Shown: positions 47,725 to 60,135, counted from the first letter of the stretch. The stretch: 64,000 nucleotides of DNA from Chrysaora quinquecirrha (GCA_014526335.1 JACTAT010000040.1:1000119-1064118); one strand, 5' to 3'. Notes: generated by a model not told the origin, from the letters alone. Numbers and translations: made by a program.

Positions 47725-50700
47725 ATGCCAATCGATCATAAAGAAGATGAAGACCTTGTATTGGTAATAACTCTAAACTGAAGCATCTAGATAGTTGAAT
47801 TAATAAGCTTTGCATTCCTATTTGTTACCCCTATTACCTGACTAGCCTATTATGTACTGGGCCTAGACTAGCCTATAACTGAGTCACTCAACTACTGTAG
47901 TTAGAAGAGGGCGAAGGCAGAGTCACAGAGTTGGGAGGTGGCACCCCCAGGGTTAAAAAAACACAATGAGCTATGTGCTTAACATGTACAGCTTTCAAGT
48001 TTAGTTTCATTGCTTAATTTCTTCTGTTTCAGAAATTGGAATTTGAATGGCTATTGAAAGAGGAAGTGCCATCTGTATTATCTCAACTAAAAGATACTTT
48101 AGAAGTAAGCTGATTGGTCTATAGAAAAGTAGAGTTTCCAATCTGGAGTATGGCATGTGCATGTGACAGATAAACAATAGAACAATAGAAAAGGGCAATG
48201 GAAATATGCTTTTGCACGCAAGAGATCTCGTCGTGAACTGCTGTACTCCACAGATTGGTAGAGTTAGACATATATAAATGTTACAGTGATGGTTAACTGT
48301 ACCCAGAGGGTTTTGCAGCAGCATTTGCTTGGCAGTTTGCGAGATACTTTCTAGGTCTAATAGGCGCATCCACATGCATTAATCTGCTTTTAATGTTAAT
48401 GCTACCTCATTCTTTATTACTCAAGAATTTAACTGTAATTAGACCATTTTTCTCTTTTAGGGATGTCTTCAAAAATTTAGAGCAAGAGGTGAGCTGCTAA
48501 AGCCCTGTTTCCATTTAGTTGTTGAGGGTTGCTGGCGGTCTTTCACAGTCTTTGCAAAAACTGAAATACTGTCAGCGACTTTGTGGAAACATCAGGAAAA
48601 AAGCGACTGTCGAAGACCATCCAAGAATCAGTCCTTGAGGGTCACTAGCAAAGCCATTGAGGGTCTTTCAGGGTTTTTCACAGTCTTTTTGGGTCACTGG
48701 TTATTTTTTGGTTAAGTTCTGGGATACTTTGAGTCTCTTGGGGTTGTTGGCAGTCTTTGAAAAAAGTTTTCCAATTTTTTTAGTCCTTCACGGTATCTGA
48801 CAGTCTTTTATGGTCCTCAAGGGTCAAGATAGAACTGATTTCTATCTCAGTGGCCCTCAATGACTGAGTCTTTTACAGTCGCCGTAAATTTTTTCTAATG
48901 TATCCATGAAGTGGATGGCAGTATTTCAGTTTTTGCAAATATCGTCAATGACCCTCGATGACTTTGGCTTATCTTTGAAATCTTCAAAATCGGCTGCTTA
49001 AAACTGTATGCTGTATTCTGTCAACTACTTAATACCATTTCATTATTCTCAACAGGTAACCATGGACATGGAAGTGTTTGCAAGGCTGACAATTTCCTTC
49101 TTTCTCTTCCAAAGTAAGTCTACTTAAATGTACATATCATCACTTATCATGACAATCCACGCCTTTGATATGACTCTGGACAGCATTTTTGAAGTGGTTC
49201 TTCATAAAAAAGCATGCATCTGATCAGAGAATTTAATTTTAATAAATGATAAAAGTATTCTTCAATCTATTGATGGTGTTGCTTAGCATTCCTTTATCAT
49301 TTCTTAATGTCAGTTCCTTGTTTGATAATTGAAGATATCCTTGTTCTCATTCATTTTTTAGTTCAGATATCGTTAAAGGCTTAATAAGTATTGCAGGGGA
49401 CAGTGTTATCAAGGCTGTGAGTAATGTCAAATCTCTTCATTATTTCATAAAAATACCAGTAACGATTTGAATTGGAAGCACACAATCAAATAAAAAACCA
49501 AGTAACTATAAGTTAATCAAGTCAGAGGCTGCACCAAACTCGAATTTCTTCCTAGATGGCTGCGATTGCCACAACAGAGTTTACTGCAAATAAGTGAAAT
49601 TCTGTAGCAATTTATATGTTGACTTTTGTCAATGATGGCATTCCTTAACCGAGACCTGAAAGGCTCTTTTTAAAGCAATGTGCTTTACTTGCGATATTCA
49701 GATGCTTTACTTGCGATATTCACAAATATTTCCTTGTTCCCAAAGATTTTCTCCCTTTGCTTCGGATAGTATATGTTGTTTTCAATGGACTCAAAATATT
49801 GTTTATGATTGGGCAGGTATATTGACATTGATTTGGCTTGTGCCGCTGGACGAATATTTGGTATTGAATATCGCCGGTCCCCATTTACCGACCTTTAAAC
49901 GATAAGGATGAAGGCTGTTGCTTAGTGTTCGTTGTCGACTGGCGTAACGGAGACGCTGGGGACCCTAAGCAAGATGGAGCCCTTATGCAGCGAGAGCAGG
50001 ACGAAGTGACCTCTGCGGGGGAAGCGGGTTTGGAAATGTGGAAAACTTCTGAAAATATTACTATTAGAACCTTTAGAGCCTCGAAAATGCACGTTACTGT
50101 ACGTGCCCCTTGTTTAATGACGGTTTATGCGATGGCCTTAGAAAGCCTTTTAGCATAGTATGACTAAAAAGCGCAAAACACGAAAAATGTGTCAGAGGCC
50201 CTTAGTTTTTGAACTAAGAGAGCCTGAACTGCGTCACGCCACTGGTTCTCGACTATTTTCAAATCTTCAACTTTCCAGGCATACATTTAAACGGATTTTC
50301 TACTCTCCGATATCGGCTCTGTTATCAGACGTTTTCGTATGTGTTTCTTTTCTTTTCATTCAGGACTTGAAGTTCAAGATACCAAAGCTCTCTAATGGAA
50401 CTTTTGGAACTTTTATATTCGAACAGTTCCCATGGAAACTACAGCAGGTAAAGGGGACACTGCCTCTTGTTGTTTTTACATATTGAAACTCAAACTGTCG
50501 TAGGAAATGATTCAGAGAATGCATTTTAGTTAATCCCAGTCTCACCCCTGGTACTACCAAAGCTCGCCCCGGAGGGTCTCTTAGTCCCCTCAAATAGTTT
50601 TTTGACGGGCCAGAAAGTTTGAGAGAGTTTTCTCTGAAATTTATGCCTTTATTCATGCTGGGTGCAAGAGAAAATTTTTGGACTGCATGATCAGAGAGCC

Positions 50701-53700
50701 AACGACGTTTCCTGGCCAAATCGCTGAGTAACTCTCCAAGTCATACAGCCCAAGGATCTCCTACCTTTTGAACATTTTTGTGTTTCGGCTATTTTGAGCC
50801 TTCTTTTGTTTGCGAGGATGAAGCTTTGCCCGATTCCCAAGTTTGTAGATTGCTACTATTAAACAGGACCTGTGTTTTAACTGAATGATTTCTCCTAGTT
50901 ACAAGATGCAAACAATCATTTAAGGATGGCGATAGAAGAAGTAATCGAAAGAGAAGCATGTGGTGTATTTACATCAGGTCAAGAAGTTGATGAGGTGAGC
51001 TGTAATAACTATAGACTTATTACCTTCCTCCCACTCTTTTGGACTTGACCCTAGATTTTTCTTACCTTCCTCCAAGCTCGTCGTCATTGGCTCCTGTTCC
51101 TTTCAGAAGATTTGTGTCAAACGAATTATCGAATCGGAATCACTTTTGTACGATTTTTATGTCAAATGTTTCATTCTAGTTGATGGAGTGTATCATGTCA
51201 AGTCTGAGCAAAGGAAAATCATTGTTACTTGTACCTCCAAAGATACCATTGTCTCAACTCATCTCAAGTGGCATGCAGGTAAAAAAACTTAAAGCAGTAA
51301 AATATATAAATATACGTAAAAACAGAACTGATGCGATTAAGTATGTTTGTGTGTATTTATGTATGTATTTATGTTCGCTTATGACTCAAGATTCATTCGA
51401 CGCACTGAAAAAAAAAGGTATCTTTGGAATCGGTATTTTCCGGAGAGTGCCCTGCCCTCGGTGAAAAGATTATTCAAAAACTTGAATGTTTTGGATTGAG
51501 ATAATTAGTTATATTCTTGAAATAAAATGCGGCGGGATGTGGATACTTCGAAAAAGCCATTGTGGCATTAAATTAATTTATAAACAGAATCTAATCAACA
51601 GGATACAAATTCGTTGTTCCAATGGCTAAACAAAATTATGGAGTCACATTTGAAGAAAGAAAGTAGCTAACTTTAATGCAAGTCAGAGGAATCCTGCCTT
51701 TTATTCACTCATAACCCGAATCATTTCTCGGAAAAACCGAGCCCTCCCACTCCAGCAACGTTCTTGAAAAATTCAACCCGATATCGGCGGCTACACCAAG
51801 GCTAGTTTAAGAATATTTCAAGAAGTTATTTGAGATTCGCTCAAGCAATGTTCACCAGCGTGAGGCCTTTGCCCAACCTCATCCCCAGGGTGAATAGGCT
51901 TCTATGTGAAACTCCGCTGTCCATATTCGACCCTGGTATCGGCCTTGTCTATTCGCAATTTGATTGGCTGTTCAAACAATAGTAATTTTAACTGACGTCA
52001 TAGGTTCTCAAAGATTTCACACCAAAAAAGGGCGAAAACTATGCAAAAAAAGATTATAAAAACCAAAATATGATGCTACATGAGATATTGTATCTTACCT
52101 TACAGTTATCAATGAAATTATTTGTGAGGTTGGTCTTTGCCCTGAAACGAATTTTGAACGTGTTTTTGAGAAGGTTAGGGGTGATAAGTTGGTGAAAAAT
52201 CGTTCTAAAAATAGGAAACAGTCTGGTTAAAATCAGAGCCAAGTCCTTTAAAAATCTTGTATCTAATGAGGGTTATCTTCATTTCAGCGAGTTCTTAATC
52301 CGCCAGTTCCAGATGAAGTGCTGGTTAATTTTCACGTCAATTGTGATAAACTTGTATTTTGTGCATACGTATTGAATTCCCTGACTGGAGCTCCTTCGAA
52401 TCTGGTAAGCGTCATTTGATGGTTTGATTAGAATCTTGATTAATAGGATGATCGGCATTGATCGCTGAAATGATCACCGTATCTTACTAGTTTTATTATT
52501 TATTTCGCAAATCAATAGTGATTGAGGGTGCAAAAGTGATTGAGGTTGCAAAATTTCACCCCGAGCCTTTTTTGCTGTCATTTCCCTTATAAGGTTTCAA
52601 GTGTTGCTCTGGGTCGTACTTTAAAAAACCATTCGCCTCTTTTTTTATTTGCAGAAAAATCTACCTCCAGATCCAACTCATATTGGCCATGTATTGTAAG
52701 TTTGCGTGCATTATTTCTTGACTTGTCCCAAGATCCTCACTTTCGCTCACATTTGATTGAATTGATGTTGTTCGCTTCAGTCAGTTCACTGTAGTTTGAG
52801 CGTCCACCAATTCAATTCAGATAACTTCGAATCATGTAATAAACCTAAATTAGTTCTACCTTAGCTGATTTTAAGAAGTGCCTTGCTGTTTTTACTCTCT
52901 TCAAATTACTGAAGTACTCTAAAAAAGAGCTTTAGTGAGGAAGCCAGTTGCTTTGAATATTCTTAAAACTTGATAACCATTTCTTTCGAGTTGCAAGAAG
53001 ACGAATAGGCGTAGATTAATGTACTGGACGCGTTCCTTGGGCAACACCAAACAATCGGGCATATTTGACCGAGTCGGAATAAACTGTATTACCGCCTCCT
53101 TTTATTTCCTGCTAAGGTTACGGTTTTAAAAAAACGCTTGCTCTAGAAATGCTCAGTCTTTTATCCCAGCAGCATTTTTGTTTCAACGTGGTTAAATAGC
53201 GAATAGAAATCTTAACAGCGAGGGGGAGGGGGTAACTCCTATAGAGGAGTTAGTATGCCTGCCCTGGTTATGGGTTTGCTTGCATAAATTTGGCCTAGTT
53301 TATGGGTCAGTTATAGACTTATTGCCTGAGTCCCAGGTATCGCTCATCAGCTAATCAAACCGAGATCGCTCAAACTGTTTCTCAGTAGTTTGAGCGCTCA
53401 GCATCTGAACTCAATAGCGATAACTACGACCCAGGTAATAAGTCTAGGTTAGTTATTCTTTTCCCTGGTTATGGGTATGCTACAATGAAGGTTTTCTGAA
53501 GTTATGGGTAAGTGTTAGCTATGTGTTAGGCGAAGCAGTGAATGTAATATCTATTTGCTCTCTGTTCTGACATTAAAATAAGACAGCCCACTAAGTTTAC
53601 TCTTCGCCATGGTGCATATAGCTAGTATTCTTAAAGGATTCCTTTGAAAGACCTTTTCCCTGGCTGTGGTGCATGCTTTCAAATCAACGCCCTGTTTATC

Positions 53701-54844
53701 GGATTACACTTCAAATTCCTGCCCTGGTTGTAGGCCCACCCTGGAAATTCTCAAAGGCACCCATCCCCCCATAGGAGTCACTGCTCCTTGCGTATGACAA
53801 TAACATCCTGGAGGGAAACTGATTCAATGCCAGGCCTGATTCCACAAGAGTTCATTTCCTTAAATGCCTCTGTAATTGATTCATGTCTTTTTGTTACTCA
53901 GTGAATGCGGCTCAAGATGGTACGAAGTCATAAATCGAATTGAGGTGAGGCTCTGCAATTCAGTAAGCACTAGTGTATAGGAACCTGGAATTTTGAACAT
54001 TATGACGTAATATGGTCACTTTCTTACGCGGCGCAACGGGGTGCTAAGGGGAATTTCCACATCATATTTCTCAAGGAACAATTTTCTAGTTCGTCTTCAT
54101 ACAAAGAGAAATTGATGGGGGGAGGGGGGTAACGGAACATTAGTAACAACGAATAAAGAGAAGACAAACCGTAATTCTAGCAATCAAAAAGGGGTTTGCT
54201 GACACTCTGGAGGGCGTGGTCCTTCACATTTCCTAAGGCAAGCCCCAAGATCCCCGAATTTCGCTCGCTTCGCTCACATATTCTCCCCACCATCTGGAAG
54301 CTTTTGGCACCCCTCGTAACTCTCCTTAGTTATATCTTTCCTTTTGAGTTCTCAAACCTAAACATTTTTAAAGTAGAATGATATACTCTATACAGAATAA
54401 TGAAAGTTCAGACAATGTCCCCTTATGAATTTATTTTCAGTCGGATAGTAGATAGACTCACTACATACTTACCACTTTTTGCAAACAACATCGGCAGCCC
54501 CAAGCAACAGCAAGAACCATGTCCATGAAAAAAACTGAATTTGATGGCCTAATGCTCAGAGTAGTTCTGAGCGACCTACCTATCTGATTGGCCAAGGAGG
54601 GAAGCGAAAACTACGTCTCGCGGAGTGAGTCTAGATAATACACTTTTTCATATACTTTTTATCAGTCTTTATTTATGTCACTCCTTTAATTTCTTTGTAG
54701 ATCGTTTGTACTGTGCCATGGCTAAAAGAGATAATAGTATTATTTAACACTGCGCAACAACTATGCCAACAATTAAAAGACAAAATCAACCTATTTAGAA
54801 ACCTGTTGGACAGCACAGACCTGGAGCAGTTAGTCATGAGGTAA
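47725..54844 (+). CDS. rogdi: ROGDI homologue (RAVE/rabconnectin-3 V-ATPase regulator)
   Basis: Twelve coding exons: 47725-47763, 48033-48104, 48461-48488, 49056-49113, 49362-49416, 50364-50447, 50899-50994, 51180-51278, 52288-52404, 52655-52695, 53902-53944 and 54701-54844. They total 876 nt (291 aa), with consistent phases (0,0,1,2,0,0,0,0,0,2,0) and GT-AG junctions. Vertebrate ROGDI is about 287 aa. Recognisable blocks: 'EFEWLLKEEVPSVLSQLKD' near the N-terminus, 'ADNFLLSLPNSDIVKG', 'PWKLQQLQDANNHL', 'PPVPDEVLVNFHVNCDKL', 'FECGSRWYEV' and C-terminal 'VPWLKEIIVLFNTAQQLCQQ'. ROGDI is the animal counterpart of yeast Rav2 and works with DMXL and WDR7 proteins in assembly of the V-ATPase. The start was chosen because an in-frame TAA lies just upstream. 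The last two exons are duplicated downstream. Confidence 0.95.
48516..48962. mobile_element. Inverted-repeat element in rogdi intron 3
   Basis: 'TTTGCAAAAACTGAAATAC' near the left end faces 'GTATTTCAGTTTTTGCAAA' near the right end, with 'TTGAGGGT' and 'ACCCTCGA' outside. The interior has repeated 'GTCTTTCAGGGT' words. Confidence 0.7.
50640..50755 (-). mobile_element. SINE-like element, copy 3 (reversed)
   Basis: On the minus strand it reads 'GAGAGTTACTCAGCG...' then 'GGCTCTCTGATCATGCAG', the same order as the copy at 7444. It lies in rogdi intron 6. Confidence 0.5.
53314..53446. mobile_element. Fold-back MITE, TAGACTTATTACCTGGGTC family, copy 2
   Basis: 'TAGACTTATTGCCTGAGTCC' faces '...GACCCAGGTAATAAGTCTA', with 'GATCGCTCAAACTG'/'CAGTAGTTTGAGCG' inside. 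It is copied by the duplication to 55975-56107. Confidence 0.85.
54453..54633. mobile_element. MITE with TAGACTCACTAC ends, copy 2
   Basis: Ends 'TAGACTCACTACAT' and '...CGGAGTGAGTCTA', with 'GATGGCCTAATGCTCAGAGT' inside. Duplicated at about 57116-57297; related to 13928-14090 and to words at 27180-27300. Confidence 0.75.
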
Positions 54845-54882
54845 CTTTAAGGGTTCTTTCTGCAAAGAAAGTTTAATTTATA

Positions 54883-55359
54883 CAGGGCCTCTTTTAAGGG
54901 GAAAAAACTAGGGTGGCAAAAAAATTGAAGGGGGCTTATTGTTCTATTGTTTTATCATCAGCACTTTCTTTCACAGTGCGAGTCCAGTCTTGGCAAATTC
55001 ATTTTTCTCAGTCTTTTTGTCAGGAATTCATGCACAACCAGTCGTGCAGAGCTGGAGAAATGACAAGGGGGCATCGCTACTTCCGCTATACCGTACACGT
55101 TACACTGATGCTACAGCTGTAAATGCTTCGAAAGCATACATCGCCCCAGAGGTGTTTCTAATTAGGGGGGTCTGGGGATATGCTCCCCAAGAAAATTTGT
55201 CTACATGCAACCTCAAGATTGGCCTAGATTGGCTTTTCTTAGCAGTTTTCTTTTGAGAGGACATTGTATTAGAGGGGCAACTTTATGAAACTAGGTGGGC
55301 AATGGTAGGGACTAGGGGGCATTTGCCCCCCCCTAGTTACTATGTTAAAAGAGGCCCTG
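54883..55359. mobile_element. MITE with CAGGGCCTCTTTTAA ends, between the rogdi duplicates
   Basis: 'CAGGGCCTCTTTTAA' and 'TTAAAAGAGGCCCTG' are exact inverted ends. The interior contains 'CTGGGGATATGCTCCCCAAG'. It begins exactly where unit 1 of the tandem duplication ends. Confidence 0.85.
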
Positions 55360-55382
55360 TGCGGAGGGATATCATCAGTACG

Positions 55383-57546
55383 ACTTTCGCTCACATTTGA
55401 TTGAATTGATGTTGTTCGCTTCAGTCAGTTCACTGTAGTTTGAGCGTCCACCAATTCAATTCAGATAACTTCGAATCATGTAATAAACCTAAATTAGTTC
55501 TACCTTAGCTGATTTTAAGAAGTGCCTTGCTGTTTTTACTCTCTTCAAATTACTTTCAAGTACTTTCAATTTCAAGTACTCTAAAAAAGAGCTTTAGTGA
55601 GGAAGCCAGCTGCTTTGAATATTCTTAAAACCTGATAACCATTTCTTTCGAGTTTCAAGATGACGAATAGGCGTAGATTAATGTACAGGACGCGTTCCTT
55701 GGGCAACACCAAACAATCGGGCATATTTGACCGAGTTGGAGCACACTGTATTACCACCTCCTTTTATTTCCTGCTTAGGTTACGGTTATAAAAAACGTTT
55801 GCTCTAGAAATGCTCAGTCTTATATCCCTGCAGCATTTTTGTTTCAATGTGGTTGAATAGCGAATAGAAATCTTAACAGCGAGGGGGAGGGGGTAACTCC
55901 TATAGAGGAGTTAGTATGCCTGCCCTGGTTATGGGTTTGCTTGCATAAATTTGGCCTAGTTTATGGGTCAGTTATAGACTTATTGCCTGAGTCCCAGGTA
56001 TCGCTCATCAGCTAATCAAACCGAGATCGCTCAAACTGTTTCTCAGTAGTTTGAGCGCTCAGCATCTGAACTCAATAGCGATAACTACGACCCAGGTAAT
56101 AAGTCTAGGTTAGTTATTCTTTTCCCTGGTTATGGGTATGCTACAATGAAGGTTTTCTGAAGTTATGGGTAAGTGTTAGCTATGTGTTAGGCGAAGCAGT
56201 GAATGTAATATCTATTTGCTCTCTGTTCTGACGTTAAAATAAGACAGCCCACTAAGTTTACTCTTCGCCATGGTGCATATAGCTAGTATTCTTAAAGGAT
56301 TCCTTTGAAAGACCTTTTCCCTGGCTGTGGTGCATGCTTTCAAATCAAGGCCCTGTTTATCGGATTACACTTCAAATTCCTGCCCTGGTTGTAGGCCCAC
56401 CCTGGAAATTCTCAAAGGCACCCATCCCCCCATAGGAGTCACTGCTCCTTGCGTATGACAATAACATCCTGGAGGGAAACTGACTCAATGCTAGGCCTGA
56501 TTTCACAAGCGTTAATTTCCTTAAATGCCTCTGTAATTGATTCATGTCTTTTTGTTACTCAGTGAATGCGGTTCAAGATGGTACGAAGTCATAAATCGAA
56601 TTGAGGTGAGGCTCTGCAATTCAGTAAGCACTAGCGTATAGGAACCTGGAATTTTGAACATCATGACGTAATATGGTTACTTTCTTACGCGGCGCAACGG
56701 GGTGCTAAGGGGAATTTCCACCTCATATTTCTCAAGGAACAATTTTCTAGTTCGTCTTCATACAAAGAGAAAATGATGGGGGGAGAGGGGTAACGGAACA
56801 TTAGTAACAACGAATAAAGAGAAGACAAACCGTAATTCTAGCAATCAAAAAGGGGTTTGCTGACACTCTGGAAGGCGTGGTCCTTCACATTTCCTTGAGG
56901 CAAGCCCCAAGATCCCCGAGTTTTGCTCGCTTCGCTCACATGTTCTCCCCACCATCTGGAAGCTTTTTTGGCACCCCTCGTAACTCTCCTTAGTTATATC
57001 GTTCCTTTTAAGTTCTCAAACCTAAACATTTCTAAAGTAGAATGATATACTCTATACAGAATAATGAAAGTTCAGACAATTTCCCCTTATGAATTTATTT
57101 TTAGTCTGATAATAGATAGACTCACTACATTCTTGCCACTCTTTGCAAACAGCATCGGCAGCCCCAAGCCACAACAAGAACCATGTCCATGAAAAATTGA
57201 ATTGGATGGCCTAATGCTCAGAGTAGTTCTGAGCGACCTACCTATCTGATTGGCCAAAGGAGGAAAGCGAAAACTACGTCTCTTGGAGTGAGTCTAGATA
57301 ATACACTTTTTCATATACTTTTTATCAGTCTTTATTTATATCACTCCTTTGATTTCCTTGTAGATCGTTTGTACTGTGCCATGGCTAAAAGAGATAATAG
57401 TACTATTTAACACTGCGCAACAACTATGCCAACAATTAAAAGACAAAATCAACCTATTTAGAAACCTTTTGGACAGCACAGACCTGGAACAGTTAGTCAT
57501 GAGGTAACTTTAAGGGTTCTTTTTGCAAAGAAAATTTAATTTATAC
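55383..57546 (+). repeat. Tandem duplication, unit 2
   Basis: Second copy of 52739-54882 in direct orientation, including both introns, the fold-back MITE and the two terminal coding exons. The border is preceded by a fragment 'GGAGGGATATCATCAGTACG' of the hairpin repeat seen at 25950-26230. Confidence 0.95.
56563..57507 (+). CDS. rogdi: Duplicate terminal coding exons of rogdi (exons 11' and 12')
   Basis: Exon 11' (56563-56605) and exon 12' (57364-57507) keep their splice sites, phases and TAA stop. Against exons 11 and 12 there are four substitutions in 187 nt (GGC/GGT, TTA/CTA, CTG/CTT, GAG/GAA), all synonymous, so the encoded C-terminus is identical. Exon 10 could splice to either set, giving the same protein with a different 3' UTR. 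There is no exon 1-10 copy, so this is not a second gene. Confidence 0.85.
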
Positions 57547-58350
57547 TTGATTTTCCCCTATCTGGAAAGTTGCAGCAAAGGAGGGTAGCCCCAAATACAA
57601 ATAGCACATCTAATCGGTTCTTTAATTGGGGATCAGACTTGTTTAGTCTAGTTGGTTACTATAAAATACGGGTTATCCCGCGATCCCCCGCGGTAGTTAG
57701 TGTCACAAGTCTTTCGCCTTGTGTTTCTCTACAATTTAGCTTTGCTTAGAAATTTAAAGTACGAGAAAGAAGTTATTACATCCGTTTGTATCACAGATTT
57801 TCCCTCCTTCCTTTTCTCCCTCTTTTCTCTTTCTCTAGCTATTTTTCTTCTTACAGGTCCTGCCCGGGAACCATGTTCCATGTTTCCCATAGCCAATCAT
57901 CTGACCGAAGGGGTCTTTTATGCAGACAAACAGGGCAGAGCAAAAAAATTCCCTATTTTTCTGCTTCTCCCAGAGTTTTAGGAATTAATTAAGCTGATTC
58001 CGTCACATTAGTCTTCGCTCTATGGCCTCTGTAGTACACTGTTTTCATTGGCCATAGTTTTTGCTCCATCCCTACCATCGCAACCTGCTCTGATGGAACA
58101 GTAAGTAGGTTGCTGTGACTGTGAATCGTTTTTTTTTTTGTTTTTCCAAAGCTTTGAACTGGATAGAATGTACTGTAACTGTAATATTAGTCTTCCTCGG
58201 TAGCTTGAAATTAGATTGTTATATGTAAATAAGTTTGAAATAACAACTCTGCGAAAGGTTGTTATTGCTACTTAAAGCTGTTGGCAGTTCTGGCCAAACT
58301 TCACTTAGCTAACAGTCGTTATCGCTGCGAAAAAACTTGAGCCCTTGACT

Positions 58351-58493
58351 TAGACTTAATTACTGAGTCCCTTTCATCGCTCATGAAACCACCAAAATGA
58401 GACCGCTCAAACTGGCTTACCATCCGGTAGTTCAATTCAATTCAATTCAATAGCGATATCTACGACTAAGGTAACCAGAGTCTATCCTAAACA
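58351..58493. mobile_element. Fold-back MITE, TAGACTTATTACCTGGGTC family, copy 4
   Basis: Diverged ends 'TAGACTTAATTACTGAGTCC' and '...GGTAACCAGAGTCTA', with 'ACCGCTCAAACTGG' inside. It contains a short (TTCAA)n run. Confidence 0.65.
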
Positions 58494-59199
58494 GTAGCTA
58501 TATTATAAAGGGCTTAAAGTGAGTTCTGGCTTACTCCTAAAATCTAATTGCAGACTCAACTGAACGTTTTTCAAACAGAGCATTGTGAGCGAGGTTTATA
58601 TATCCCAATTTCAGAAGTATTACTGTATTGCAATGAATCGACACCTGCGTCTCTAGGTTTCACTATTCCTTTGAGTAACCATCCTTTAAGTCGCTGATTT
58701 GCTGTTTGGCTTGGATTTCTACTGTCTTTAGCAGCAGGTTGTTTCTTAAATATTGATTTAGCTTACATATGTCTGTGAGTGCTCTTTCAATCAATTCACA
58801 AACATGCTTTAAAGGTTCAAATTAGAGAACTACCTGCAAGTTTGATACACGTATCACAATGATATCACCAGGAATAACAGGGTATTTTTTAAGGATTTTC
58901 CACTAGCGGGGAAAACAGCCTATATGGCCCCCAATTTATCGCAATCCAATTAAATTTTTGGGCGCAAACAGCAGTTCATTGTGATTTTAAGTGGTGTTTA
59001 TGGCAAAAACATGGACATGAAATAGTGTTGTGAATATTAATATGATATCAAATATAGAACTGTACAAACCAAATTCAAATAAGACCCCATTTTTTCTGTA
59101 GTTGGCCGTTTTCTGTTCTTTCCCTTTCCTCAAGTTCCTCCCTCGTAGAGGTTGCACTGCAGACTACCATGTACCATACTAATTAAGTCCAGGGTTAAA

Positions 59200-59310
59200 G
59201 GTTCTCTGGGTAGCCCTAGAGTGTCACAGGAAGTGGAAAATGAGAAACGAGGTTCCTTGTTTCTCATTTTCCAATCCCTGTGACCCTCTGAGGCTCTGGT
59301 ACCCAGACCC
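59200..59310. repeat. Near-perfect palindrome, about 110 bp
   Basis: 'GGAAAATGAGAAACGAGG' pairs with 'CCTTGTTTCTCATTTTCC', and outer 'GGTTCTCTGGGTAGCC' pairs with 'GGTACCCAGACC'. It would fold into a single hairpin with almost no loop. Confidence 0.8.
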
Positions 59311-59990
59311 GGGGAACACTATGTATAATTTGGGTTGTTGTTGTTGTTGTAGTTGTGAAAAATTGGAATAAGGTCGGGTATGCTTTTGACGCTTGGACGA
59401 CACGCCACTTGACCTAAACTTGATCAAATGCACCCCCCAAGATACCCAGGGTAGGTCAAAACTCCCTCATTAAGTTTTCCCGATTCTGAAAATGTACGAA
59501 AACGTGCTATTGTAAGGACAGTGGTTATACGTCACATAGTCGGAGTAATATAAAAGAACATTTTAAGGCATGCTTTCAAAGGATCATAGTAGTAACCTAT
59601 TCAAAAGATTTTCCGACAGCATATCATCACAATGAGGCAGTACTGTTTCAGTTTCACACTCCTGCAATAAACGTTAAGATAAAATCCAAAATTAAACAGG
59701 TTAGTCTTTGTCCTCTAAAATACAAAGAATCTAAAAAATTAATTCTTTATTTTGCTTTTCGCTTTGCTTCTGATTGTTCGATTCAAGCTAATACAATTCA
59801 AGATCCTTTGGCTGTGACAAAATCCTATTATTGTTCAACTTTCTGTACGGTGGCTATATTATCAATCATTAGATTTCTTTTATTTTTTGCCGGCTGTTTC
59901 ACTCTCACATCATGAACAAAGCTGCCTTTCTATGTAATCACTGAGCAAGATCTTAATCTCTATTTTTAAGCTACCGGGGGGCGCGAGCCG

Positions 59991-60135
59991 TATAAAAAGC
60001 GCTTCCGCAGTTTTAAAGACTCTTGTGAGCTCAAGTGAACCAAAAGCTGGAACGTCCTTATAATAGATCCTGGAAATCTATAAACCATGAATGGCGTAAG
60101 GGCTACGTATATTGACCAAGCTAGCCTGCGGCATG
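59991..60135 (+). promoter_or_regulatory. Possible TATA promoter with short leader
   Basis: TATAAAAAGC at 59991 in a GC-rich context ('GGGGGGCGCGAGCCG'), then ATG at 60087 opening about 40 codons that end near an element border ('GGCGTATCCAGG'). No product is recognised. Confidence 0.25.

Larger units (their letters stand above)
52739..54882 (+). repeat. Tandem duplication, unit 1 (rogdi introns 10-11 and exons 11-12)
   Basis: The sequence from 'ACTTTCGCTCACATTTG' through the stop codon to 'GTTTAATTTATAC' recurs at 55383-57546 with only scattered substitutions and a short 'CTTTCAAGTA' expansion in unit 2. Confidence 0.95.

Noticed and set aside
55383..57546. A second ROGDI gene
   Set aside because: Only exons 11 and 12 are present; no copies of exons 1-10 follow or precede, so it is a partial internal duplication.
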